Assembly (NCBI GenBank): GCA_016871155.1
Contig: VFZO01000011.1
Span: 1-60,036 of the forward strand
DNA: 60,036 nucleotides
From: Acidobacteriota bacterium
GTDB lineage: Bacteria > Acidobacteriota > Terriglobia > Bryobacterales > Bryobacteraceae
Direction of reading: 5' to 3'
Shown: piece by piece, positions 8,873 through 19,013 of the stretch
Layout of the letters: each line of letters begins with the position of its first letter
Numbering within the stretch: position 1 is the stretch's first letter
The notes under the pieces: model-generated
What the model was told of the DNA's origin: nothing
Database searches by the model: none
What the model saw: the letters and a program-made list of their open reading frames with translations, nothing else
Made by a program: the position numbers and the translations under genes

Positions 8873-9718
8873 CTATCTTACGTCCCAAACGCCCTTCCGC
8901 CGCAACGCCTCAACCTGCTCACCGGTCACGGGACGGAAGGAAATGAATTCCGTGGGCCCGCACGGCGGAAGTCCCATAGCGGCGATCAACGCCGTGTCGT
9001 ACTTGCCGGAGAGCAGGGCAATGCCTTCTCGCTCCAGGGCATCTCGTGCGCCGCCGTTTTTCCGCAGTCGCTTCAACGAGTCGTTTTGACGGACGACGGC
9101 AATCACGGCCTCCCGGCTGACCGGCGTGCCAACCAACTCACGGAAGAGCGCGGCCATTCGCGCAGCACCAGTCTTCAGCAGCCGCAGTTCATTCAACGTC
9201 TCCGGCCGCAGACTGTTGAAGAAATTGGCAGGATAAGGCTCCCGCTCGAATATCCAGCGAACGGACTCCAGTCCAACCGCGGAGATACTCCGTTTCCCGT
9301 CCCGATTGCCTCCTGGATTCAGGATGTCTTCGGTAATTCGAACGAGTCCGAAGTCGAACAGCGCCCTGTCTTCGTCGATTCGAATCAAGACACAACAGTA
9401 CCCCTGCGTCTCTGGCGGAATAGACCAGTTGGACCGGACCGTGTTCTTAATGTCCACTTCGCGCTCCCCAATGCGCAGGTCCAGCTTTTCGCCCTTTGAG
9501 AGTCCGAGGAAATGCCGCAGGGCAATCTCCACGCGGGTTCCAAGGTAGGTTTTCTCGGTCTTTTCCAGTTCCCGGAGGAAGTAGCGCCCCGTATGATGGG
9601 AGTCGATCACCCGGTCGATTTCGGCGCGCAGAAGCGGAGGGAACTTCGCTCGGAAGTTCGCGATGCCCTTGGCTTGCCGGAGAATCTCCAGTTCGATCTC
9701 CGCGACGATTCCGTCCAT
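8873..9718 (-). CDS. NaeI-family type II restriction endonuclease
   Basis: 281 aa, close in size to NaeI (about 317). From memory it aligns with NaeI along most of its length: 'HTGRYFLRELEKTEKTYLGTRVEIAL' to NaeI's 'RTGRWNFDQLHKTEKTHMGTLVEINL', then 'PPETQGY' to 'PPESIGH', 'NRDGKR' to 'NRDLKR', and 'DSLKRLRKNGGAR' to 'DFMKRVRGSGGAR'. The catalytic set E70/D86/D95/K97 of NaeI corresponds to E64, D80, D89 and K91 (VDIK). NaeI is a type IIE enzyme that needs two copies of GCCGGC. The segment of NaeI that resembles a ligase active site (containing L43) reads DRVIDSHH here, with Val at the L43 position and Ser at the Gly. The ATG has GGAG 10 nt upstream. The gene lies between the m5C methyltransferase (16-nt gap) and vsr (4-nt gap). 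Specificity for GCCGGC is an inference. Confidence 0.9.
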   Translation of the reverse strand: MDGIVAEIELEILRQAKGIANFRAKFPPLLRAEIDRVIDSHHTGRYFLRELEKTEKTYLGTRVEIALRHFLGLSKGEKLDLRIGEREVDIKNTVRSNWSIPPETQGYCCVLIRIDEDRALFDFGLVRITEDILNPGGNRDGKRSISAVGLESVRWIFEREPYPANFFNSLRPETLNELRLLKTGAARMAALFRELVGTPVSREAVIAVVRQNDSLKRLRKNGGARDALEREGIALLSGKYDTALIAAMGLPPCGPTEFISFRPVTGEQVEALRRKGVWDVR

Positions 9719-9734
9719 GGGCAGGTGCTCCAGG

Positions 9735-10703
9735 CTAACCGGCCACTCTCACCAGGCGCGATACCGACAGACACTCCCGAAGCTTACCGGCGATCGCCCT
9801 CGCAAACGGCGGCGGAAACGCATTCCCCACCTGACGGTAAGCGGCGGTTTTGCCGCCGGCGAACTCCCAATCGTCGGGGAACCCTTGAATGCGGGCGACC
9901 ATGCGAACAGTCAGCCGGGGCAGCCCCGTGTGGTCGACGGCCGGTGCTTCGTTCGCAATGCTCCGTCCGTCCACGCCCAGTTGCTCCCATGCTCGGCGCG
10001 CGCGCGTCGGCCCAAGGTCCGGACCTCCGTGTTTGTGGGAACCGCCGACGACTGTGGGCGCGATTTCGTTCGCGGCTTTCTTCCAGGCCTTCGCGCCCCT
10101 CCAGCCGTTTGCGGAGATCAGATCGAACAACGTCTCCCCGACCGTTGGAGGAGGTGTCTGCCCGGGCTCCGGCCACTGAAACCGCTCCGTGTATTCCTTT
10201 CGAACCGCTACGAACACCACTCGGGGCCGAAGTTGGGGAACGCCGAAATCGGATGCGTTCATCAGTCTCCACGCGGGCCGGTACCCCAATTTCTCCAGCT
10301 CGGACCCAACGAATAGGCGGTAGTCTTCAAAAACGGCGTCAAGGATTCCACGCACGTTTTCGATCATCACGGCCCGCGGCCCGATCTCATCCACCAGGCG
10401 GATCATCTCGGGAAACAGATTCCGCTCGTCCTGGTCGCCAAGCTGCTTTCCGGCAACCGAAAACGGCGGACAGGGCAGGCCGCCCGAGAGTATGTCGGCG
10501 CCTTTGTAAGGGCGCCCGTCGAAAGCCCGCAAGTCGCCGTGGATCACGTTCCAACCCGGGCGGTTCAACCGCAAGGTCTGCACGGCGTGCTTGTCGATTT
10601 CCACCAACACCTGATGATGGATGCCGGACTGCTCGTATCCAAGCGCCTGTCCGCCGCCTCCGGCGCACAGTTCAACGGTTGTCAGTCCAGACGATTTGAT
10701 CAC
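9735..10703 (-). CDS. DNA (cytosine-5) methyltransferase of the NaeI-type R-M system
   Basis: With a GTG start at 10703 (VIKSSGLTTVEL…) the protein has 322 aa; the open frame runs upstream to 10988, but that extension is antisense to the neighbouring gene and lacks family similarity. Conserved m5C motifs appear in order: I 'VELCAGGGGQALGYEQ', IV with the catalytic Cys 'GGLPCPPFSVAG', VI 'MIENVRG', VIII 'PQLRPRVVFVA', IX 'RMVARIQGFPDDWEF' and X 'QVGNAFPPPFA'. It transfers methyl groups to cytosine C5 and so protects host DNA from the adjacent restriction enzyme. It is the first gene of the methyltransferase-endonuclease-vsr cassette. No separate controller (C) protein is seen. A gap of 48 nt separates it from the divergent membrane-protein gene. 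Confidence 0.92.
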   Translation of the reverse strand: MIKSSGLTTVELCAGGGGQALGYEQSGIHHQVLVEIDKHAVQTLRLNRPGWNVIHGDLRAFDGRPYKGADILSGGLPCPPFSVAGKQLGDQDERNLFPEMIRLVDEIGPRAVMIENVRGILDAVFEDYRLFVGSELEKLGYRPAWRLMNASDFGVPQLRPRVVFVAVRKEYTERFQWPEPGQTPPPTVGETLFDLISANGWRGAKAWKKAANEIAPTVVGGSHKHGGPDLGPTRARRAWEQLGVDGRSIANEAPAVDHTGLPRLTVRMVARIQGFPDDWEFAGGKTAAYRQVGNAFPPPFARAIAGKLRECLSVSRLVRVAG

Positions 10704-10751
10704 TCCAGCCCATTCTATCGAAACGCCTCTGGTTTCCAGTACGATAGATAC

Positions 10752-13124
10752 TTGTCGCGTATTACGACCGCCACGGGTTCCACGCCCACAAGCTGGCCTC
10801 AAGTCTATCTCGGAGTCGCCATCACGACGATGGCCACGCTGCTGTTGGAACTGGCCATGACCCGGATTTTTTCCGTCGTCTTCTACTACCACTTCGCCTT
10901 TCTCGCTATCTCCATCGCGCTGTTCGGACTCGGCGCGGGCGGTGTGTTTAGCTACGTCATCGCCGCCCAGCCCGGGACCCTGTTTCAAAAACTCGGCCGG
11001 CTCTCGCTGATCAACGCCGTCGTCCCGGTCTTGAGCCTCTACTTCATCCTCACCCGCGGAACCGAGTTAACCAACACCACGCTGGTGGCCGTGTATTTCT
11101 TCAGCGCCCTGCCGTTTTTCGTCGCCGGCGCCATCGTGTCCCTCGCCATCTCCGAGACGATTGAGCGCGTCGATCGTGTGTACTTTTTCGATCTTCTCGG
11201 CGCAGCCGGCGGCTGCCTCTTGCTAATTCCGCTTTTGAACAACGCAGGCGGGCCGAACACGGTTATCTCGGTCGCCGTGCTGTTCGCCGCCGCGGCCAGC
11301 GTCTGGTACAACCTGGACGGCCATCGTGCCGCGCGCGCCGCCTCCGTGGCGATCGCGCTTGGTTTGGTCGCACTGGTCGTGTTCAACACCAAGCACCGCT
11401 GGATCGACGTTCGCTACGCCAAAGGCCAGGAACTCGACAACGAACAGTTCGTTCGCTGGAACAGCTTCTCGCGCATCGCCGTCGTGAAGGAAAAGTCCAG
11501 CGGCCAGTTGCAGATCGTCATCGATGCCGACGCGTCCACCGGGATCTTCGACTTCGATCTCGACAAGCTGAACGAGAACCAGCGAGAGAATCTCACGCTG
11601 CAAGGCCCATCGTTTCCCTATGTCATGCGGCCCGGCGCGAAGACACTGATTATTGGGCCCGGCGGCGGCTGGGACGTGGCCCGCGCATGGACCAATGGCA
11701 GCCGGGACATCACCGGCGTGGAGATCAACAACATCATCGCCAACACGGTCATGCAGCAACAGTTCTCCTGGGTCAGCAAGGACCTCTATCGCAAGCCGGG
11801 CATTCAGATTCGAGTCGAGGATGGCCGCGCCTTCGTCCGCCGCTCCACGGAAAAATACAGTGTGTTGCAGGCGACGCTCGTCGATACCTGGGCCTCCACC
11901 GCCGCCGGCGCGTTCGCGCTGAGCGAAAACAATCTCTACACCACCGACGCTTTTTACGACTATCTGAGCCATTTGAACGACGACGGCGTTCTGGCCATTA
12001 CCCGCTGGGGTTTCGAACCGCCCAGGGAATCCGTCCGCCTGCTGACTCTGGCCCGCGAGGCACTCGCACAACTCGGTGAGACGCAGCCGTGGAATCACGT
12101 GATGGTCGTGCGCGAATCCAGCGATCTGATCGACGGATGGGGAGCCAGGGACACGGTGCTGGTCAGCCGCAAACCGTTTAACGACTCCGACATCGCGCGC
12201 GCCGAAAAGTTTATCGCCGACGCCCGGCTGGTCCGCGTCTACCTGCCAACCGACGGCGCGCGCAACGCCTTCGGCCAGGTGCTTCGCGTCAAGGATATCG
12301 GCGCCTGGCTCGAAGCCTATCCGTTCGACGTCTCGGCCGTTGACGACAACCGGCCGTTTTTCTTCTACACCGTCCAGCCGCGCGATCTATGGGCCTTCCT
12401 CACGGCCTGGAACAAAGACTCCGCCGACTACAAAATCAACCGGGCCGTGCCCATGCTCTTCTCCCTCGTCGGCATCAGTCTGTTGGCCACGTTGATCATT
12501 CTGGCCATGCCGCCGCTGGTGCTCGGCACCCGCCTGCCGCGGGAAAAAGGCGTGCTGCAATTCCTGATGTATTTCCTGTGCATCGGCATCGGTTACATCC
12601 TCATCCAGGTGGCGCTGATTCAAAAGTTTGTCCTGTTCCTAGGCCACCCTACCTACGCGCTGACGATTATCGTGTTCGCCATGCTGATCTCCAGCGGCGC
12701 CGGTTCCGGCGTCAGCGGCCGCTACATCGGCGCGGACGATTCCAAACTCGTGAAGGCGCTCGGCCTGGTCGCCGGTCTGGTCGTCGTGCTGGCCGGAGCC
12801 GCTTCCTACGTTACCGGCGCCCTGGTCGGCCTGCCGCTCCCGGTCAAGATGCTCATCACGGTGTTGATGATCGCCCCGGCCGGCTTTATGATGGGCATGC
12901 CGTTTCCGCAAGGGCTGGCGCGGCTTGAACTGTTCCACAAGCCCTCCGTCCGCTGGGCCTGGTCTCTGAACGCCGCGTCGAGCGTGCTGGGTTCGGCCGG
13001 CGCCATCTTCCTCGCAATCTACATCGGTCTGCGCGAAACACTGCTCGTGGGCGGACTTCTCTACGCCGGCGCTTCGCTGGTCGTCAAATCTACTACAAGG
13101 ATACGTTCCCAACATGTCGCTTGA
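10752..13124 (+). CDS. Spermidine-synthase-like membrane protein (MFS-like + SAM-binding domain)
   Basis: I choose the TTG at 10752 (790 aa). Upstream codons overlap the methyltransferase gene and encode no hydrophobic sequence, while the first membrane helix begins 15 residues after this TTG. The alternative is the ATG of MATLLLELAMTRIF. Domains: about six N-terminal TM helices (residues about 15-220), a soluble spermidine-synthase/methyltransferase-like domain with 'TLIIGPGGGWDVARAW' and 'ITGVEINN' (SAM binding, about 290-330), and about six or seven C-terminal TM helices (about 570-785). Fused MFS/spermidine-synthase-like proteins are widespread, but their substrate is not known. The 3' end overlaps the SDR gene by 11 nt, so the two are likely co-transcribed. 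Confidence 0.85.
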   Translation: MSRITTATGSTPTSWPQVYLGVAITTMATLLLELAMTRIFSVVFYYHFAFLAISIALFGLGAGGVFSYVIAAQPGTLFQKLGRLSLINAVVPVLSLYFILTRGTELTNTTLVAVYFFSALPFFVAGAIVSLAISETIERVDRVYFFDLLGAAGGCLLLIPLLNNAGGPNTVISVAVLFAAAASVWYNLDGHRAARAASVAIALGLVALVVFNTKHRWIDVRYAKGQELDNEQFVRWNSFSRIAVVKEKSSGQLQIVIDADASTGIFDFDLDKLNENQRENLTLQGPSFPYVMRPGAKTLIIGPGGGWDVARAWTNGSRDITGVEINNIIANTVMQQQFSWVSKDLYRKPGIQIRVEDGRAFVRRSTEKYSVLQATLVDTWASTAAGAFALSENNLYTTDAFYDYLSHLNDDGVLAITRWGFEPPRESVRLLTLAREALAQLGETQPWNHVMVVRESSDLIDGWGARDTVLVSRKPFNDSDIARAEKFIADARLVRVYLPTDGARNAFGQVLRVKDIGAWLEAYPFDVSAVDDNRPFFFYTVQPRDLWAFLTAWNKDSADYKINRAVPMLFSLVGISLLATLIILAMPPLVLGTRLPREKGVLQFLMYFLCIGIGYILIQVALIQKFVLFLGHPTYALTIIVFAMLISSGAGSGVSGRYIGADDSKLVKALGLVAGLVVVLAGAASYVTGALVGLPLPVKMLITVLMIAPAGFMMGMPFPQGLARLELFHKPSVRWAWSLNAASSVLGSAGAIFLAIYIGLRETLLVGGLLYAGASLVVKSTTRIRSQHVA

Positions 13125-13902
13125 AAACCTGTTTTCGTTGAAGGGCAAAACCGCCCTTGTTGTCGGCGCCTCGCGCGGCATCGGCCTGGCCATCGCGAAG
13201 GAGATCGCCGCCGCCGGCGCGCATACCGTTCTGGCCGCCCGGTCCGGCGATAAGCTGGCTGCGGAGGCCGGGGAGTTAAAGGCCGCTGGCTACAGCGCGG
13301 ATTCGCGCTCGGTGGACATAGCCGATTCCGATTCCATTGCCGCCTTTGCGGCCGAGTTCCGGTCCTCCGCCGATATTCTTGTCAATGTCGCCGGTACAAA
13401 TTTGCGCCGCCGCATGCAGGATTATACGAAGGAAGAGTACAACAGGATTCTCGACACCAACCTGCATGGCATCTTCGAGATCTGCCAGCACATCGGCGGC
13501 GGAATGGTGGAACGCGGCAAGGGCGGAAAGATCATCCACATCGGCAGTCTGATGTCTCTTCTCGGGTTGCCCTACCTCAGTGTCTACGCCATCAGCAAGG
13601 CCGGCATCGCCGGGCTCACCCGCGTGCAGGCCGCCGAGTGGGGCCCGCACGGGATTCAGGTCAACTGCATCGCTCCCGGCTTTATCCTCACCGACCTGAA
13701 TAAAGACATGTGGCAGGCCGAGCACATGCACACCTGGTTGAAGGGCAACCAGGCCAACCCGCGCATGGGCACGCCGGCGGATCTGGCCGGGACCGCGGTG
13801 TTCCTCGCCAGCAGCGCGGCGGACTACATAACGGGCCAGGTGATCGCCGTCGATGGCGGCTACACCACAACCGCCAATTGGCCCTTCCAGCCCGCCTATT
13901 AG
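13114..13902 (+). CDS. Short-chain dehydrogenase/reductase
   Basis: 262 aa classical SDR. It has the Rossmann motif 'VVGASRGIGLAIAKEIAAAGA' (TGxxxGIG type), 'ILVNVAGTN' (NxAG), catalytic Ser in 'IIHIGSLMS', 'YAISKAG' (YxxxK) and the C-terminal 'DYITGQVIAVDGGYTT'. It resembles gluconate 5-dehydrogenase and related sugar or sugar-acid oxidoreductases. With the IlvD-type dehydratase 15 nt downstream, a role in sugar-acid catabolism is plausible but inferred. Its start overlaps the end of the upstream membrane protein gene. Confidence 0.9.
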   Translation: MSLENLFSLKGKTALVVGASRGIGLAIAKEIAAAGAHTVLAARSGDKLAAEAGELKAAGYSADSRSVDIADSDSIAAFAAEFRSSADILVNVAGTNLRRRMQDYTKEEYNRILDTNLHGIFEICQHIGGGMVERGKGGKIIHIGSLMSLLGLPYLSVYAISKAGIAGLTRVQAAEWGPHGIQVNCIAPGFILTDLNKDMWQAEHMHTWLKGNQANPRMGTPADLAGTAVFLASSAADYITGQVIAVDGGYTTTANWPFQPAY

Positions 13903-13917
13903 AGTGAGTTTTGAGAA

Positions 13918-15594
<1,677 letters not shown>

Positions 15595-15601
15595 TTGGGA
15601 T

Positions 15602-16420
15602 ATGTGGACCAGGCGCCAGTGGCTCTACCTTCCGGCCCTGGTCCATGCCCAGGATACGTCCGAATTCATCTGCCCGATGGATCCGGGCGTCAAATCGAAA
15701 ACGCCCGGTCGCTGCCCGCGTTGCGGAATGCTGCTGGAGTTGGGGCTCCCGGAGTCGCTGGAGTATCGTCTCGCCGTCGAAGTCCTGCCCAAGGCCCCCC
15801 TCACCACCGGAACGGCCCGTTTGCGGTTTCAAGTGCTGCACCCGAAAACCGGGCGGCGCGTGGAGAAGTTTCGCGAGATCCACGAAAAGCTGTTTCACCT
15901 GTTCCTCATCAGCGAGGACCTCACGCACTTCGCGCATGAGCACCCGGAACCCCTGCCCGGCGGGTTGTTCGACTTCATGGCGCGGCTGCCCGTGCCGGGC
16001 TTCTACCGCCTGCTTGCCGATTTCTATCCCGATGGCGGCACACCGCAACTGCTGCCAGCCACGTTGCATGTGCGAGGGCCGCGCCAAGCCTTCGAACCCG
16101 CGGCGCCGTCGAACCTGCGGGTGAAGCTCCGCACAGAGCCGGCCCAGCCCATCGCCGGTTTGAAGACCATGCTTTTCTTCGAGCTCGACCCGTTCGAGGG
16201 CGTCACGCCGTGGCTCGGCGCCTGGGGCCACCTGCTGGTGGCGAGCGCCGATCTGGTCGATCTCGTCCATCACCATCCGGTGTGGGAGCCATATCAGGGT
16301 GCGGTGCAGTTCAACATGCTTTTCCCCAAGCCCGGCCGCTACCAACTCTGGGCGCAATTCCAGCGCGAAGGCGTCGTGAACACCGCGCCGTTCTCGATCG
16401 ACGTTAAGGGGCTGGGTTAA
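15602..16420 (+). CDS. Exported protein with N-terminal heavy-metal-binding domain
   Basis: 272 aa. The N-terminus ([17 protein letters not shown]) is a signal peptide with a twin Arg. It is followed at about residues 21-42 by '[22 protein letters not shown]', the CPMHP-like metal-binding module found in copper/heavy-metal exporters (CxxD…CPxCGM). The rest is a beta-rich domain with many histidines ('[10 protein letters not shown]', 'DLVHHHPVW'). I infer a periplasmic copper or other metal-binding protein. It starts 7 nt after ilvD but is functionally unrelated to it. A 243-nt non-coding stretch follows. Confidence 0.75.
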   Translation: MWTRRQWLYLPALVHAQDTSEFICPMDPGVKSKTPGRCPRCGMLLELGLPESLEYRLAVEVLPKAPLTTGTARLRFQVLHPKTGRRVEKFREIHEKLFHLFLISEDLTHFAHEHPEPLPGGLFDFMARLPVPGFYRLLADFYPDGGTPQLLPATLHVRGPRQAFEPAAPSNLRVKLRTEPAQPIAGLKTMLFFELDPFEGVTPWLGAWGHLLVASADLVDLVHHHPVWEPYQGAVQFNMLFPKPGRYQLWAQFQREGVVNTAPFSIDVKGLG

Positions 16421-16663
16421 GAGGGTGCGGTTGGGCAGCCTTGGCCGTTTGCTAATTGTTTGGCGTAGAAGCGCTTTCGACGGTCCACACGTCAAAACCC
16501 GCATAGTCGCTTGTGCCAACGCACAGGTTCGCGCCCGGGCCTCGTGCCCGTCGATTGCGCACAAAACCAATTCCGCAACGAGGATGCCGCTGGCCGCTGC
16601 AGGGGCCTTCGGCCTACGTGCGCCAAATAGCGTGCAAACTCCCGCGCCGGGCAATTTGCATTC
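16421..16663. other. Intergenic region without a recognised gene
   Basis: These 243 nt lie between two convergent genes and make up the only roomy convergent junction in the window. Short inverted repeats are visible (GGCC-TTC-GGCC near 16605; CGGGC-CTCGT-GCCCG near 16536). Neither is followed by a T-tract, so I do not call a terminator. It may be a dispersed repeat or a decayed segment; nothing coding can be supported. Confidence 0.4.
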
Positions 16664-18082
16664 CTACTCGCTTCGTTCCAGACCCATTCCGCGAAGAAGC
16701 GCCCGAAATCTCGGCTCCGCGCGAAGCGGTTTAAATGCCGGGTCGGCCGCAGCGTACACCATATTGAAATGCCGGTATCGCAGCGCGACTTCCAGTTCCT
16801 CCAGCGCGCCCTGTTTATCCCCCCTGAACATTTGCCAGCGGGCGCGCCGGTAGGCGTGGTGGCGGCGCAGGTTCTCGCCCGAAGTCTGTTCCATCAGCAT
16901 GCCGAGTGCCGCCTTCATTCCGCCGGCACGGTGAGCAGCCTCCAATTCCAGAGGATTGCGGACGGACAGAAACGCGCACCAATCGCGCAACGCATCTAGT
17001 TCGCGGCCCAACTGAAGCGCCGCGGCGGCCCGGGTATCGAGTGCCATCCCAAATTTTGGTTGAATCGCGAACGACCGGCTGGCGGTCGCTGCCGCGTCTT
17101 CGTAGCGCTCCTGCAGCAAAAGGATATTCGAACGGATGTAGTGTCCGTTCGCGAAGAAGGGTTGAATCCGGACCGCTTCTCCCGCGTGCACCAACGCTTG
17201 GTCCAACCGCTGTTGCGAGGCCTCGAACATGGCCATGTATCCGTGCAGTCCGGCATTGGATCCGGCAAGGCGCATCGCCTCTTCCAGGTGGCGCTTGGCG
17301 CGGTCCCATTCCCAGCCTCGGGTGAACAGGATGAAGCCCAAGGTGGCCTGACAGGATGCGCACCGCGGATCCAGGTCCACCGCGCGTTCGGCGGCCTCCC
17401 GCATGGGGGCCCAGTCCATCTCGCCGGTCGGATAGACATCGGCAAGTGTCCGGGCCATCGCCGCATAGTACGCCGCGTGATCCGGCCTTTGTACGATGGC
17501 GCTTCGCAGGGCGGCGATGGCCGCCGATATCGAGGCTTGGTCGCCCAGGCGGCGCAGCCGTTCGGCTTCCTGATAAAGTCGCTCAGCTTCGGCGTGCTGG
17601 CGGCTGGTCGACCATTGCCAGGCGCCCCCGGCAACCGCGCCAATCACTAGCAACCCCGCCAAAACCCAGCGCAGCGGGTGCCGCGATGGTCTTGGTTTCG
17701 GCGCCGCCGTCACCAGTTCCGGCCCTGGGGCCGCGCCGGGAAGCGCGGGGAGCGCCAGCACGGCGGGGACGGCGAGACGGTAGCCGATACGCGGCACCGT
17801 TTCGATGTAGTCGACGGGCGGATCCCCTTCCGACAAAGTGCGCCGGAGTTGCGACATGACCTTGGTCAAACTGCTCTCTTCAACCTGGGTATCCGGCCAG
17901 AGCACCGAGAAAAGCGTCTGCCGGTCGACCACTTCCCCCTTGGCCTGGAGCAGCAATTTCAGCGCATCGATGCACCGCCAAGGCAGGTCCACCGCGGAGC
18001 CATTGAGCAAGAGTCGCCGGTTCACCCGGTCGAATTCGTAACGGCCGAATCGGTAGCGAGTCTCCTGAACTGAGGGTGTCAC
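16664..18082 (-). CDS. CadC-like regulator: winged-helix domain, TM helix, TPR region
   Basis: 472 aa from the GTG at 18082, chosen because AAGGAG lies at 18094-18099 and a -10 box at 18111-18116 would place transcription start near 18104, which excludes the upstream GTG at 18106. Residues about 10-105 form an OmpR/PhoB-type winged helix ('FGRYEFDRVNRRLLLNG', 'LPWRCIDALKLLLQAKGEVVDRQTL', 'VDYIETVPRIGYRLAVP'). Residues about 138-154 are a single TM helix. The C-terminal half is helical and TPR-like, with WDRAKRHLEEAMRL-type repeats. This design (DNA-binding inside, sensor outside) is typical of ToxR/CadC transmembrane activators and has no phosphorylation site. The target is unknown; the divergent PEP-CTERM gene is the closest candidate. 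Confidence 0.88.
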   Translation of the reverse strand: MTPSVQETRYRFGRYEFDRVNRRLLLNGSAVDLPWRCIDALKLLLQAKGEVVDRQTLFSVLWPDTQVEESSLTKVMSQLRRTLSEGDPPVDYIETVPRIGYRLAVPAVLALPALPGAAPGPELVTAAPKPRPSRHPLRWVLAGLLVIGAVAGGAWQWSTSRQHAEAERLYQEAERLRRLGDQASISAAIAALRSAIVQRPDHAAYYAAMARTLADVYPTGEMDWAPMREAAERAVDLDPRCASCQATLGFILFTRGWEWDRAKRHLEEAMRLAGSNAGLHGYMAMFEASQQRLDQALVHAGEAVRIQPFFANGHYIRSNILLLQERYEDAAATASRSFAIQPKFGMALDTRAAAALQLGRELDALRDWCAFLSVRNPLELEAAHRAGGMKAALGMLMEQTSGENLRRHHAYRRARWQMFRGDKQGALEELEVALRYRHFNMVYAAADPAFKPLRAEPRFRALLRGMGLERSE

Positions 18083-18093
18083 GGCAGGGATCG

Positions 18094-18116
18094 CTCCTTG
18101 GAGCACCTCGATTATA
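18094..18116 (-). promoter_or_regulatory. -10 box and Shine-Dalgarno of the CadC-like regulator gene
   Basis: On the minus strand a perfect TATAAT lies at 18116-18111 and an AAGGAG at 18099-18094. No good -35 hexamer is found 16-18 bp upstream (GAATTT at 17 bp), so an activator or an extended contact may be needed. This arrangement decides the GTG start at 18082. Confidence 0.5.
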
Positions 18117-18238
18117 TACCCGTAACTGACGCCAAATTCCGTGTAATTCAGCCTTTTTCAGCGCGCCGGACTGGAAAGCCCGTCCATTGGCTGGTATTCC
18201 GGGAGAGCGCCGTAAGATACGGCCACTGGAGGATACCT

Positions 18239-18976
18239 ATGATTCTGCAAAAAGCATTAACGGCCGTCGCGCTTCTGGGCACAGCCCAGATCGCGGCGGC
18301 GGCGATTATTATCACCGGATTCGCACCCGCCCAATGGGGCGCCTCGGATGCCACCCTCGGAATAGCGGGTCTGACGATCGAGGATTTCGAGGACGTCAAT
18401 CTGGCCCCAGGTCTGAGTATTGGCGTAGCCACCGTCACGTCAGGGTCTTACGGACCCGGCGGCACACTCCCGAATACGTTTGCCCCGGTAACCCAGGACG
18501 GCTTCGGCAATGCCTTCGATCTCGGAGTCTGGGACGGCACACGCGTCCTGGTGAATACCGGCAACAATCAGTCGCAACCGTATGGATCAGCCGGAAATTT
18601 TGGCGCCATCACGCTCCAGTTCACCCAGGGGGCTTCGATGGTAGGGTTCAGCCTGCAACAGACCGAAGGCGCCATCGTGCTGTTTCTGGACGGCAGTACG
18701 GTCCCGGTTACCACGAACCTGCAGGCGGCGGCTGGCCTCGCTCTGGGTGGCGGCCGGAACGGCTATATCCTGATTACAGCCACCGGCAACGACTCAATCG
18801 GTTCAATCACGCTCAACAATTCTCCGGGTGACGGGTTCGTAATTGATCACCTGGCCTTTGCGACGGCTCCCGTGGCCGGCGTGCCGGAGCCTTCGACTTT
18901 CGGCTTGGTTGCCGGGGCGCTGATTTCGGCCGCGTGCCTGCGCCTCCGAAAGGCAACGGCATCAGGGCGTCGATAG
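18239..18976 (+). CDS. PEP-CTERM sorted exoprotein
   Basis: 245 aa from the ATG at 18239, preceded by GGAGG with suitable spacing; the longer open frame upstream has no SD. It has a signal peptide (MILQKALTAVALLGTAQIAAA), a beta-rich body with 'FEDVNLAPGL' and 'DGFVIDHLAFAT', and a classic C-terminal PEP-CTERM signal: 'VPEPSTFGLVAGALISAACLRLRKA' (VPEP, hydrophobic helix, basic end). Such proteins are processed by an exosortase (EpsH/XrtA type) and usually join exopolysaccharide or the outer surface. No exosortase is encoded in the window. It is transcribed divergently from the CadC-like regulator. Confidence 0.9.
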   Translation: MILQKALTAVALLGTAQIAAAAIIITGFAPAQWGASDATLGIAGLTIEDFEDVNLAPGLSIGVATVTSGSYGPGGTLPNTFAPVTQDGFGNAFDLGVWDGTRVLVNTGNNQSQPYGSAGNFGAITLQFTQGASMVGFSLQQTEGAIVLFLDGSTVPVTTNLQAAAGLALGGGRNGYILITATGNDSIGSITLNNSPGDGFVIDHLAFATAPVAGVPEPSTFGLVAGALISAACLRLRKATASGRR

Positions 18977-19013
18977 TCGAAACGGACCGATCGCTGCCGC
19001 GGTAGCTGCTAGA

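Noticed and set aside
8410..10760. Integrase or attachment sites around the R-M cassette
   Set aside because: No recombinase gene, tRNA or direct repeat flank was seen; transfer remains only a possibility.
10704..10988. Extended N-terminus of the cytosine methyltransferase
   Set aside because: The extra 95 codons run antisense to the membrane protein gene and precede motif I by more than any relative; the GTG at 10703 is preferred.
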